Shown here piece after piece: positions 8,857-17,899 of a stretch of DNA of 64,000 nucleotides (positions within the stretch are counted from its first letter, which is position 1; every line of letters begins with the position of its first letter). The notes below the pieces were generated by a model. That model was not told the origin of the DNA and did no database searches. It was given only the letters and a program-made list of their open reading frames with translations. Location of the stretch: positions 32,895-96,894 of the forward strand of contig CAIVQG010000039.1 of the NCBI GenBank assembly GCA_903907985.1, read 5' to 3'. Both the position numbers and the translations under genes were made by a program. The stretch comes from an uncultured delta proteobacterium (GTDB lineage: Bacteria; Desulfobacterota; Syntrophia; Syntrophales; Smithellaceae).

Positions 8857-9894
8857 TTATGCCAGGGCGTTATTCAGTCTGGCCTGTACCTCCTTGGTTT
8901 CCTTGGCAATGCGTGCGAAGAGTTCTGCGACGGTGGGTTCGTCGTGAATCAACCCCTGGACCTGACCGACGGGAAGAACTCCCTTATTGTTGTCTCCATT
9001 TTCCGTGGCCGACTGAAACTTCTCGAAGGCAGCCGCCAGAAAGGCGAGCTGTCTGGCGTTCGACCACCCCGACAACAGAACCCCGATAAAAAGCTTGAAG
9101 AAAGGCACTTTGAGCTGCCGGGCGATCTCTATGGAATTGAAAAACGCCGCGGGCAGATTCAGGCCTCTGTCAATGGCCTTCTGGGCGGCATCGGTCTTCA
9201 TAACGCGACAAAAAATCCCGTCGACACGCTTTGAAAAGAGAGTGTCGTACACCTCCTTCTCGATGGACAGCTTCTTGTAATTAGCGTGCAGAGGACTCTC
9301 TTTAGTCGTCATGAGACGAGTCCCCATGGCGACACCTTCCGCCCCCAAGGCAAGCGCCGCTGCAACACCCCTTCCGTCGGCGAACCCCCCCGCGGCAATC
9401 ACGGGAATCTTCAGATTCTCCGCTAGGTGGGGAATCAACACGAGAGATGTGACATCTTCACCGTGGGCGGCCGCCTCGTTCCCCGTGGCAATGACCGCAT
9501 CGCAACCGTATTCCTCGGCCCTCCGGGCGTGACGAAGATTAACAACCGTCGCCACTACCTTTCCACCATACTTATGGGCTCCCTGCACCAGCCAGTCGCC
9601 CTTGCCGAGGGCAAAATTAATCACCGGCACCTTCTCCTCAAGGAGAACCTTGGCATTATCCGCAGCCCCGGGAAACATAAGCGATGCGTTCGCTCCAAAG
9701 GGCTTTTTCGTCAACGTTTTGATCTCCCTGATTGCCTCCCGTGTTTGATCACTGCTGAACGGACCCGTCGCCAGTATTCCCAGGCCACCGGCGTTCGATA
9801 CCGCCGCGACCATCTTCGGAACACTGATCCAGCTCATACCGGAAAGAATAATGGGATACTCAATACCAAACATCTCTGTGATACGTGTCTTCAT
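8857..9894 (-). CDS. Nitronate monooxygenase / 2-nitropropane-dioxygenase-like flavoprotein
   Basis: 345-residue FMN TIM-barrel protein of the NPD/nitronate monooxygenase family, which also contains FabK-type enoyl reductases. N-terminal TEMFGIEYPIILSGM, central ATGNEAAAHGE with the catalytic-type His, and the phosphate-binding part AAGGFADGRGVAAALALGAEGVAMGTR are visible. Ribosome site AAGGAG about 6 bases before the ATG. It is 38 bp from a paralogue (9933-10922), with a similar overall architecture. In this context a role in acyl-CoA metabolism or thioester reduction is as plausible as nitronate oxidation. Confidence 0.82.
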   Translation of the reverse strand: MKTRITEMFGIEYPIILSGMSWISVPKMVAAVSNAGGLGILATGPFSSDQTREAIREIKTLTKKPFGANASLMFPGAADNAKVLLEEKVPVINFALGKGDWLVQGAHKYGGKVVATVVNLRHARRAEEYGCDAVIATGNEAAAHGEDVTSLVLIPHLAENLKIPVIAAGGFADGRGVAAALALGAEGVAMGTRLMTTKESPLHANYKKLSIEKEVYDTLFSKRVDGIFCRVMKTDAAQKAIDRGLNLPAAFFNSIEIARQLKVPFFKLFIGVLLSGWSNARQLAFLAAAFEKFQSATENGDNNKGVLPVGQVQGLIHDEPTVAELFARIAKETKEVQARLNNALA

Positions 9895-9932
9895 ATAGAC
9901 TCCTTACCTATTCTTTATTTCCTGAAACAGGA

Positions 9933-10922
9933 TTATCCGCAAGCCTGGAGGGCCTTTTGAAGCTGTTCACGGGCTTCTGCGGCCATCCGTTCGAGCAGTT
10001 CCTTGCAGGTCGGCACATCGTTGATAAGTCCGATGGACTGGCCCACCATGAGAGGTGCGTAATCGACCTTGCCCGTTTCCCATGCTTCCTTGACTTTCTG
10101 ACCCGCCAGCAGAGGAATCAGCTCTTCAAAAGTGCCGCCCCGTTCTTCGATGGCAAGCACTTCCTCGAGAACCTTGGTCTTCAATCCCCGGCCCTGAAGA
10201 CCGATGGATTTACCATACAAAACCGTTTCGTATTCCTGGCGCCGAACAAGCTCCTGTTTGATATTCTCGTGGACGTCGCACTCCTTGGTTGCCACGAAAC
10301 GGCTGGCCATCATTACACCCGATGCTCCCAGGGCAAGGGCCGCCGCCAGCGTTCTTCCGTCGGCCACGCCCCCCACGGTCACAACGGGAATCTTCACGCT
10401 CGCCGCAATGCGGGGTGTCAGAACCATTGTTGTTACATCGTCGTTGAGAGGATGCCCTCCTTCCTCGATTCCCGCGGCGTAAATTCCGTCGTAACCCACC
10501 TTCTCCGCATGGACGGCATGGCGTACCGATCCCACCTTATGGAATATCTTCACGCCCGCTTTCTTGATCATCTCGATGTACTCCATCCCGGCGGCCTTGT
10601 CGGCAGGGGTACCGGAAAACTCGATGCCGTCCACCCTCTCCTCCGCGCAGACACGGATGTACATTTTGTGGTGATCGGCGGTAATCCGGACGGAAGGCAG
10701 CATCGTAATATTAACCATGAACGGATTGTCCGTCAGTTTTCGCGTCTCCCGGATGGCGGCACGGAAGGCGTCATCCGTTTCATAGTTACCCGCCGTCAGA
10801 TTCCCCATACCTCCGGCGTTGGAAATGGCGGCGCAGAACTGCGGCTTGCACAGCCACATCATCGCTCCGCAAATAATGGGATACTTCACACCGAACATCT
10901 CTGTAATTGCTGTCTTGAACAT
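9933..10922 (-). CDS. Nitronate monooxygenase-like flavoprotein (paralogue)
   Basis: 329-residue paralogue of the neighbouring 8857-9894 product. The same marks appear: TEMFGVKYPIICGAM, AAGIEEGGHP with His, and VGGVADGRTLAAALALGASGVMMASR for FMN phosphate binding. AGGAGG lies inside the end of the upstream merR gene and the ATG follows the merR stop after 1 base, so translation is coupled to merR. Substrate unknown. Confidence 0.82.
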   Translation of the reverse strand: MFKTAITEMFGVKYPIICGAMMWLCKPQFCAAISNAGGMGNLTAGNYETDDAFRAAIRETRKLTDNPFMVNITMLPSVRITADHHKMYIRVCAEERVDGIEFSGTPADKAAGMEYIEMIKKAGVKIFHKVGSVRHAVHAEKVGYDGIYAAGIEEGGHPLNDDVTTMVLTPRIAASVKIPVVTVGGVADGRTLAAALALGASGVMMASRFVATKECDVHENIKQELVRRQEYETVLYGKSIGLQGRGLKTKVLEEVLAIEERGGTFEELIPLLAGQKVKEAWETGKVDYAPLMVGQSIGLINDVPTCKELLERMAAEAREQLQKALQACG

Positions 10923-10923
10923 C

Positions 10924-11667
10924 TTATTCCTCCTGTTGTTTATTGTCCTTGCGGCGGCTGGAATCCCCCGTCTTCTGCTTGTTAAGGCTTTTCTGAATAT
11001 TATCCTGGACCTGCTGTTTGAAGAGTCTCCGCATGATGTATTCGCGCAGAAAATCGCCGGCCGTGGATAGTTCCACGGTAATCTGGACGTTTTCCTTGAC
11101 GGTTTTATCGGAAACGATTTTACGGCGGAGATCCATTTCCTTTTCCATGATGGTTTTGCCCAGATCGACGTAAAAGGCCAGTTCCTTAAGGCTCAGGCCG
11201 TAATCGACAATCCTTTTAAGGACATCCCGGCCAAGGCGGATATCGTCTTCATTATAAAGTGATTTTCCTCCTTCAGAGGCAAAGGGAATCATAATGCCGA
11301 CTTTTTCCGCCTGCTTCAGGTCCGCCTCGGTCAATCCCGTTTCGGCCAGGAGGATATTCCTGTCCACGAGATTCTTCTGGCCGCTGTTCACGGGGCTAAA
11401 GACGGCGTTTTCGAGAGTTTCAGCTTCCTGCAGGCTCAGCCCATCATCCATCCGGCGCAGGATATTCTTAATGAGATAAAGAGGAAAGTATCTTGTTTCC
11501 TGAAGATACTGAATGACCTTGAGCCTCTCGATGCAGGCTTCGTCGTAATGGGACATCTTCTTGTTGATTTTTTCCGGCGACGGAAGAAGTTCCTCCCGCA
11601 CATAGTAACGAATAGTGGATGCAGGGACGCCGCTCTGTTTCGATATGTGGCTGATTTTTAGTTTCAT
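10924..11667 (-). CDS. MerR family transcriptional regulator
   Basis: 247-residue regulator. Residues 1-75 form a winged helix of MerR type (HISKQSGVPASTIRYYVREELLPSP), followed by a helical effector part and a Lys/Arg-rich C-terminus. No metal-binding Cys pattern is visible. It is a paralogue of the regulator at 15280-15975 (shared DDGLSLQEAE, NLV-type and LTEADL-type segments). It is the first gene of a unit with two NPD flavoproteins and an acyl-CoA ligase, and a 23-bp operator lies 17 bases upstream. The ligand is probably an acyl-CoA, by context only. Confidence 0.88.
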   Translation of the reverse strand: MKLKISHISKQSGVPASTIRYYVREELLPSPEKINKKMSHYDEACIERLKVIQYLQETRYFPLYLIKNILRRMDDGLSLQEAETLENAVFSPVNSGQKNLVDRNILLAETGLTEADLKQAEKVGIMIPFASEGGKSLYNEDDIRLGRDVLKRIVDYGLSLKELAFYVDLGKTIMEKEMDLRRKIVSDKTVKENVQITVELSTAGDFLREYIMRRLFKQQVQDNIQKSLNKQKTGDSSRRKDNKQQEE

Positions 11668-11683
11668 TCATGTCCTTGTTTAA

Positions 11684-11706
11684 AGATTAAAGTTATACTT
11701 TAATCT
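11684..11706. promoter_or_regulatory. Operator of the merR-NMO unit
   Basis: A 10-bp perfect inverted repeat, AGATTAAAGT and its complement, separated by TAT. On the minus strand a TTGACA lies 21 bases upstream of its inner TAAAGT half. The site covers the presumed -10/start region, which suggests repression rather than the spacer-type activation of classic MerR promoters. The core TAAAGT-N3-ACTTTA reappears with one change at 20667-20681. Confidence 0.7.
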
Positions 11707-12163
11707 ATCATGAAAAAAAAAGATGTCAATAAAAATTTCTGAGAATTTCAAAACTAAATAAACGGTACTGTTCAGAACAGTCTCAGTTCGCGGTGGCAGA
11801 TCAGACGGACAGAGAAATTACAGGAGTAATTGAAGATGGCTTAATACGAAAAACGGGGTCTAATTTTGTTAATTTCCCTGAATAATCTTTCTTTTAAGCG
11901 CCTTATTTACCTCTCTATGCACTCTGGCTAATTATTTCAAACAGGCACGCTGGCAAAGCCGACCCCGGCCTGCACCGGGGCAGGCCTTGCCAACAAAGAT
12001 AGTACGCGATTGGAATTATTTTTCCGGGAAGATTTCCTCTTCTTTTATTCAGGCAGGCCTCATACTCTCCGATCAGCGCCTGCAAGTCGGCGCGAAGGCC
12101 TCTGCATGAATGCCTGGACATCCCGATTCGCCTTCATGTTGACGTTGGAACAATGCCGTGACC
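11707..12163. other. Intergenic region with GC-rich hairpin
   Basis: About 450 bp with no supported gene. It includes the merR promoter (TTGACA on the minus strand at about 11723-11728) and a GC-rich imperfect inverted repeat around 11950-11992 (GGCAAAGCCGACCCCGG against CCGGGGCAGGCCTTGCC), which may terminate transcription or be a REP-like element. The short minus-strand frame that crosses it has no recognisable similarity. Confidence 0.4.
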
Positions 12164-13342
12164 TCATTCATGAATCTTCTGCCACAAAGTGGCATTGCTG
12201 TTGCCAAAACCACCGCACAGTGTGGCCACGCCATATTGGGCATCCCGAAAATCCGTCTTCATGATGCTGTTCAGAGTTACGATGATTCTGATCCCCGATT
12301 CACCCAGGGCGTGACCGAGAGCCAGGGCACCACCCCGGACATTGACATTATCAAAGGGAGCGTTCCGGGCAATACCCAGATCCCGGACAACAGCCAGGGC
12401 CTGGCTGGCAAAGGCCTCGTTCAGCTCCCATATGCCGATATCACGAACGTTTAGATTGGCGCGCTGCAGAAGCTTCTTCACCGCAAAGATGGGTCCAATA
12501 CCCATCACCGTGGGATCATTTCCGGCCATGGCGCCGCCGGCATATTTCAGGTGGTATGTCAAACCCAGTGCATCGGCTTTCTCCCGGTTCATGAGGAGGA
12601 GGGCCGCCGCACCCGCCGTCAAAGGCGATGAGGTCGCTGCAGTCACAACTCCCCCGGGTTTGAAGGGCGATGCCATGGTGGCCATCTTTTCCATCGATAT
12701 GTCTTCCCTGATCCATTGATCCCGATCCACCGTGAACGGGGTACCATCCTCTTTCTCGCCCTGCACGGGAATAATCTCGTCCTTGAATTTTCCTTCGCTC
12801 GTGGCTGCAAAGGCTTTTTTATTGCTCCACAGGGCCATGGTTTCCATATCCGTTCGGTTGATCTTGTAGATTTCGGCCACCTTTTCCGCTGTAGATCCCA
12901 TGGGGATGTCGGCAATATTGTAACGGGAAAGCAGCGTCGGAGGAAAATCCATTGCGTATCCCATGGGAACTTTCTGCATATCTTCTACGCCGGAAGCGAT
13001 ATATATGTCACCTTCACCACACATGATGGCTCTGGCCGCGTGCTCTACAGCCGACATACCGGAGGGACATTGCTGGCAAACGCCGTTGGAGGCGACGGAT
13101 TCAGGAAAGCCACCAGCCAGCCACGACAACCGCGCAATGTCGTTCTGCATCCCCACCTGATTGGCCGTTCCGCAGAATACGGCTTCTACATCCCCTGGTT
13201 TCACAAGGGGATTCCTCGCAAACAAGCCTTTGTATACCTGAATCAACATATCATCAGGACGAATGCTCCTGAACCAACCTTTTTCGGCATGAGCTCTTAC
13301 ATTGGCCGTTCTTAACCCATCAACAATGACACATTCCTTCAT
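12164..13342 (-). CDS. Thiolase (acetyl-CoA acyltransferase)
   Basis: 392-residue thiolase that cleaves 3-ketoacyl-CoA with CoA, or condenses two acetyl-CoA. Acyl-accepting C92 lies in GVCQQCPSGM; NEAFASQALAV (catalytic Asn/His region), GGALALGHALGESG and the C-terminal TLCGGFGNSNATLW (Cys present, with CGGF replacing the usual CxGGG) follow. The normal length suggests an intact enzyme. It is the last gene of the minus-strand beta-oxidation operon, 68 bp after the acyl-CoA dehydrogenase. Confidence 0.9.
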   Translation of the reverse strand: MKECVIVDGLRTANVRAHAEKGWFRSIRPDDMLIQVYKGLFARNPLVKPGDVEAVFCGTANQVGMQNDIARLSWLAGGFPESVASNGVCQQCPSGMSAVEHAARAIMCGEGDIYIASGVEDMQKVPMGYAMDFPPTLLSRYNIADIPMGSTAEKVAEIYKINRTDMETMALWSNKKAFAATSEGKFKDEIIPVQGEKEDGTPFTVDRDQWIREDISMEKMATMASPFKPGGVVTAATSSPLTAGAAALLLMNREKADALGLTYHLKYAGGAMAGNDPTVMGIGPIFAVKKLLQRANLNVRDIGIWELNEAFASQALAVVRDLGIARNAPFDNVNVRGGALALGHALGESGIRIIVTLNSIMKTDFRDAQYGVATLCGGFGNSNATLWQKIHE

Positions 13343-13410
13343 AATCTTTCATTCTCCTTTTCTCGCAAATAATATCTTCGTCATAAAAACTGGGATGGCT
13401 GAATTGTGTA

Positions 13411-15213
13411 TTACAGATCTTCTTCCCGGATCTGAATGGCCGTCATGTCCTCCATCCTGATGATCCGCGCCCGACCGAACACCTGTGGGAGAAAATTCCG
13501 GCAGTAGTACCGGACCGTATCCACCTTGCCTCGGTAGAAATTGCGGTCTGCAGAATCGAGATTGCTGGTTTCCAACTTCGTCAGGGCAATTAGACCCTGT
13601 TCCAGGAAAAGGTGCCCGATCGCCGTTTCCGCCATGCTATCGAGAAACCGCGTCGATGTAAGAGGAATGAGGTCGAGTTTCCCTTCCTGAAAATAACGCC
13701 CGTAATCCATCGCCAGACCGACAATCGTCTGGAGAGCCTCATCAAGAAGGGCGATTTCACGGGTGAATGTCTTGCCCGATTTGTGCTCTCCGACAAAAGC
13801 CGTTACTTCCTCGACCCAGTCCATAAAGACCCGGCCACCGGCCATATTCAGTTTCCTCCCTGCCAGATCGGCGGATTGAATGTAGTTTGTTCCGTCCCAG
13901 ATCGATAGAATCTTGCAGTCCCTTGTATACTGCTCGACAGGGTATTCCTTCGTAAATCCATACCCCCCCAGAATCTGGATGCCATCACGGCCCATTTCGA
14001 AAATCCGGTCTGAGCAGTATGCTTTCACCAGAGGCGTCAGCAGTTCCAGCCGTCTTTTGGCTTTCTTCCGGTCATCCTCAACCGGGCAGTTTTTGGAAAG
14101 GTCTTCGACGAGGTAGGCCTTGTACACCAGCGCCCGCATACCCTCCGTCAGCGATTTGAGATTCATCAGCATTCTGCGGATATCCGCGTGCTCGACAATC
14201 CGTACCCGCTCGCCGCTTTTGCCGAAGGGCGTTCCCTGAATCCGTTCTTTGGCATAGGCCAGAACGTTTGCATAGATATTGGCGCCGAAGGCGACCGATT
14301 CAAGACCCACGGCCATGCGGGCTCCGTTGACCATTTGAAACATGTAGGCCAGACCCATACCCGGTTCACCCACCAGATGACCGCGGCAATGGCCATTTTC
14401 TCCGAAATTGAGGACGCATGTAGCAGAGGCATTAAGCCCCATCTTGTGTTCAATCCCGATGCAGACCACATCATTCGTTTCTCCCAGTGATCCGTCTTCA
14501 TTCACCCATATCTTCGGCACGGCAAAAAGGGAAACTCCCTTCGCCCCGGACGGTGCGCCCTCAATGCGTGCAATAACCAGATGAATAATGTTTTCCGTCA
14601 GATTGTGCTCCCCCGATGTGATGAAAATTTTCGTACCCTGAAGCCGGTAGGCATTTCCGTCAGGAACGGCCTTTGCCGTCACCATATGGGCATCCGATCC
14701 CACCCCCGGTTCCGTGAGACACATGCTTCCGCCCCAGGTTCCGTCATACATTTTCCGGCAGAAGAGATCCTTGAGCTTCTCCGATCCGTAATTCTCGATC
14801 ATGTGCCCGTTGCCCGGTCCCAGCCCCACAAAACAACCAAAAGAGAAATTGGCGCTCATGAAAAATTCAGCTGCGGCTTCAGCAATGATGAGGGGCAATC
14901 CCTGTCCGCCATAATCGGTTTTCATGGCCAGGGAAAACCATTCGCCTTCCCGGAAGACATCCCAGCAGTGATGGAACGATTCGGGCACAGACACCGTGCC
15001 CTTGTCGAACCTGCATCCCTGGCGATCGCCGTCCTGGAAGGTCGGGGCGATATCGTTGGCAGCGATCTTCTGCGCCTGATCAAGGATCATGTCGAAATCG
15101 TCCATGGTGAATCCTTTATAAACATCAAAATCAAGGAGCCGCTCAATTCCCAGTTGCTCTTTCAAAACAAACTTAATGTCTCTGTCATCCCGCTTGTAAA
15201 AATTTTGTCCCAT
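13411..15213 (-). CDS. Acyl-CoA dehydrogenase (long type)
   Basis: 600-residue FAD enzyme for the alpha,beta-dehydrogenation of acyl-CoA. The core has MCLTEPGVGSDAHMVT, the ITSGEHN segment and the dimer part GRDGIQILGGYGFTKEYPVEQYTRD; a C-terminal extension of roughly 150 residues places it with the approximately 600-residue FadE5-like family rather than the 380-residue type. GGAGG before the ATG at 15213 fixes the start; a GTG 4 codons upstream is not used. Electrons would pass to ETF, not encoded here. It lies between the thiolase and the second MerR gene. Confidence 0.9.
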   Translation of the reverse strand: MGQNFYKRDDRDIKFVLKEQLGIERLLDFDVYKGFTMDDFDMILDQAQKIAANDIAPTFQDGDRQGCRFDKGTVSVPESFHHCWDVFREGEWFSLAMKTDYGGQGLPLIIAEAAAEFFMSANFSFGCFVGLGPGNGHMIENYGSEKLKDLFCRKMYDGTWGGSMCLTEPGVGSDAHMVTAKAVPDGNAYRLQGTKIFITSGEHNLTENIIHLVIARIEGAPSGAKGVSLFAVPKIWVNEDGSLGETNDVVCIGIEHKMGLNASATCVLNFGENGHCRGHLVGEPGMGLAYMFQMVNGARMAVGLESVAFGANIYANVLAYAKERIQGTPFGKSGERVRIVEHADIRRMLMNLKSLTEGMRALVYKAYLVEDLSKNCPVEDDRKKAKRRLELLTPLVKAYCSDRIFEMGRDGIQILGGYGFTKEYPVEQYTRDCKILSIWDGTNYIQSADLAGRKLNMAGGRVFMDWVEEVTAFVGEHKSGKTFTREIALLDEALQTIVGLAMDYGRYFQEGKLDLIPLTSTRFLDSMAETAIGHLFLEQGLIALTKLETSNLDSADRNFYRGKVDTVRYYCRNFLPQVFGRARIIRMEDMTAIQIREEDL

Positions 15214-15279
15214 GTTTTCCTCCACACTGTTTACACTGATACCTGTTTGCCTTCTCCATACCTGAAATTCCGAAAATCA

Positions 15280-15975
15280 TTATTCTTTCATGCTTTTGTA
15301 TATGTTGGATTTTATTTTTTTCTGGAAGAGCCTTCTCATGAGATAGCCCCGGGCGACATCAGCCGCTTTGGACAACTCAATCGAAAGCTGCATGTTTTCC
15401 TTCATGTCCTTGCCCTTCACAATCTTCTTACGGATCATAAATTCTCTATCCAGCATCTTGTCCCCCAGCTTTACGTAGGCGGTAAAATCATCCCAGCAAT
15501 GCCGAAACGGGAGAATTTTTTTCAAAACGTCTCTTCCCCAGAGGATGTCTTCGTGATTATAAAAATCTTTCCCTTCATCCTGCATATAGGGCATCATCAT
15601 CCCCATTTTTTCGGCTGCCCGTAATTCCTCATACGTCAGCCCCGTCTGCAACAGGAATTCCTCCCGGCCCACAAGCTGCGAGGAAACGTTATTCAGGGGT
15701 GCACCGAAAATGACATCTTCCACCGATTCGGCTTCCTGCAAACTCAGCCCTTCGTCCATCCGTCGCATAATATTGGCGATAATCGACAGGGGAAAGTGCC
15801 TATTTTCCTGAAGGTAGGATATGGTCTGCAGTTTATGAATACAGTTTTCATCGTAATGAGAAAGCTGTTTGCCGACTTTGACGGGAGCCGGCAGCAAGCC
15901 ATTGCTGACGTAATACCGGATGGTGGAAATGGGTACTCCTGTTTTCTTCGACAACTCCCCAATTTTCAATCCCAT
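15280..15975 (-). CDS. MerR family transcriptional regulator (paralogue)
   Basis: 231-residue MerR-type regulator with the N-terminal motif ELSKKTGVPISTIRYYVSNGLLPAPVK and a helical effector domain. It is clearly related to 10924-11667 over most of its length. It is embedded in the acyl-CoA operon, 54 bp after the ligase at 16030-17721 and 66 bp before the dehydrogenase, so it probably reports on the same acyl-CoA pool as its paralogue. No separate operator is seen directly upstream. Confidence 0.85.
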   Translation of the reverse strand: MGLKIGELSKKTGVPISTIRYYVSNGLLPAPVKVGKQLSHYDENCIHKLQTISYLQENRHFPLSIIANIMRRMDEGLSLQEAESVEDVIFGAPLNNVSSQLVGREEFLLQTGLTYEELRAAEKMGMMMPYMQDEGKDFYNHEDILWGRDVLKKILPFRHCWDDFTAYVKLGDKMLDREFMIRKKIVKGKDMKENMQLSIELSKAADVARGYLMRRLFQKKIKSNIYKSMKE

Positions 15976-16029
15976 ACAAACTCCTTTGTATTCTGTGATG
16001 AAATCCTGCGCCCCGAACGTTTGATCCTT

Positions 16030-17721
16030 CTATCCCTTGGCATCGGACAACAACTGAGGCGCCTCTTTTCGCAGCAGTTTTTTATCCAGTTTGCCTACAG
16101 CCGTCAATGGCAACTCTTTTATGAATTCGACATATTTCGGCATTTCGAATGGCGCGAGTTTTTCTTTTAGAAACGAGAGAATGTTGTTCTTTAGCGCCGC
16201 ATCATCCCCCTGGAATGTATAGCCGGGATCCCGCTGAATGAAAGCTGCCACAAGCTCCGATCCCGGGCGGTCAGGATTGGGAACCCCGACCAGAGCCGAT
16301 TGCATGACCGCCGGATGCTCCGCCAGGATCGCCTCTACTTTCACGGAAAAAACCTTATATCCGCTGACAATGATCATGTCCTTCGTCCGGTCGACGATTC
16401 GTAAATAGCCTTCCTCGTCCTGTATGGCGACATCGCCTGTATGCATATAGCCATTGGTGTCGATGACATTGCCTGTTTCTTCCGGCATGCCGTAGTAGCC
16501 GACCATGACCTGGGGACCTTTGACACAGATTTCCCCGGGCTCACCCAGGGGAACTTCAATGCCCGTCACCGGATCAAGGAGTCTGATATCCGTGTTGGGC
16601 AGAGGCATCCCGACTGTTCCCAGTTTTTTCTTCCCTTTGACTGGATTGCTGGCAGTGAGCGGTGATGTTTCCGTCATACCGAGGTTCTCCATCAGCTTCC
16701 CCTTGCCGACAATCTTCTCGAATTCCTTCTGCGCCTCTTCGGGAAAAGGCGATGCCGAGGATATGCATGTCTTGACCTGGGAATGATCCATCTGCTGAAA
16801 TTTGGGATTGGCCATGAGCAACTGATACAGGGCCGGCACACTGACGAGGAGGGACGGTTTGTATTTTTCTATTTGTTCGCAGATATAATCCGTATCGCGG
16901 GGATTGGGTACAAGAACCTGCGTTCCGGCCATATGGACGGCCATGGCATTAACGAAGATTCCGGCAATGTGGAAAAAGGGGAATCCGGATACGACCGTCA
17001 TGTCACCGTCTTTCCATCCCAGCCATTTCCTATATATCATCATGACGGCGACAGAGTTTCTATGGCTGAGCATGGCACCTTTGGGTATACCCGTCGTACC
17101 GCCCGTATATTGAAGATACGCAATATCGCCGGGGACAATTTCCACATCAGGAAGCGTGTCGGCAAATGATCCGTCCTGGAGAATATCGTCGAAGATATAA
17201 ACCGTCTTCCCTTCCTGAGGCGTGACTTTTCCTTCAAGGCCCGGGAAAAAACTCGCCGCTTTGGCGGCGACGACTACGCGCAAATCGGGCAACTGGGCCG
17301 CCAGTTCGGGAACCTTTTCGGCAAAGGAGATATCAAGAATCACAAGAGCCCTGGCCTTGGAATCGCCAAGCTGTTGAGCGATCTGTTTTGTCGAAAGAAG
17401 GAGCGATACACCCGAAACCGTACAGCCGGCTTTCAGGGTTCCCAGCCAGGCGAAAAGATATTCGGGCATATTGGGAATATTGATACTGACAACATCGCCT
17501 TTCCGGAATCCATTGGCCATCAGCATATGGGCAAACTTGTTGCTGGCCTTGTCCAGCTCGGCGTAACTGATATGCTGACCCATATACGCATAGGCCGTTC
17601 TGTCAGGATAATTCTTGAAAGTAGGGCGAATCACCTTCGGATAAGAAGTTTCAAAGAGGGCCGGATCAATATCTTCCATGTGGTCGTCATAATACTTCTG
17701 CCAAAATCGTTCACTCTTCAT
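16030..17721 (-). CDS. AMP-dependent acyl-CoA ligase
   Basis: 563-residue adenylate-forming ligase. The P-loop YLQYTGGTTGIPKGAMLSH is near residue 190 and ENLGMTETSPLTA near 320; the C-terminal PLTAVGKLDKKLLR carries the catalytic Lys. Start chosen at ATG 17721, with GGAGA 9 bases upstream; an upstream in-frame ATG at 17823 would add 34 unrelated residues without a good ribosome site. Substrate is a fatty or aromatic acid, not resolvable here. Confidence 0.9.
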   Translation of the reverse strand: MKSERFWQKYYDDHMEDIDPALFETSYPKVIRPTFKNYPDRTAYAYMGQHISYAELDKASNKFAHMLMANGFRKGDVVSINIPNMPEYLFAWLGTLKAGCTVSGVSLLLSTKQIAQQLGDSKARALVILDISFAEKVPELAAQLPDLRVVVAAKAASFFPGLEGKVTPQEGKTVYIFDDILQDGSFADTLPDVEIVPGDIAYLQYTGGTTGIPKGAMLSHRNSVAVMMIYRKWLGWKDGDMTVVSGFPFFHIAGIFVNAMAVHMAGTQVLVPNPRDTDYICEQIEKYKPSLLVSVPALYQLLMANPKFQQMDHSQVKTCISSASPFPEEAQKEFEKIVGKGKLMENLGMTETSPLTASNPVKGKKKLGTVGMPLPNTDIRLLDPVTGIEVPLGEPGEICVKGPQVMVGYYGMPEETGNVIDTNGYMHTGDVAIQDEEGYLRIVDRTKDMIIVSGYKVFSVKVEAILAEHPAVMQSALVGVPNPDRPGSELVAAFIQRDPGYTFQGDDAALKNNILSFLKEKLAPFEMPKYVEFIKELPLTAVGKLDKKLLRKEAPQLLSDAKG

Positions 17722-17820
17722 GGGGACGTCTCCTTTATATTCCTGCCACAGAGCGGCATATCGTAGAAAAAATGTTTCAATAAGAGTTGACTCTTTCCGC
17801 TGCTTCCGCCTGGTGTAAAT

Positions 17821-17835
17821 CATTGCATTGCAATG
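17821..17835. promoter_or_regulatory. Small palindrome upstream of ligase
   Basis: CATTGCA and TGCAATG form a perfect 7-bp inverted repeat with a 1-base spacer about 100 bp upstream of the ligase start. It could be an operator but no promoter is tied to it. Confidence 0.3.
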
Positions 17836-17899
17836 TGCTGCAATTCTACAAGATAATGAGTTCGTGAAACATGATCCCTTCCGCTAGAAACCGGGATCA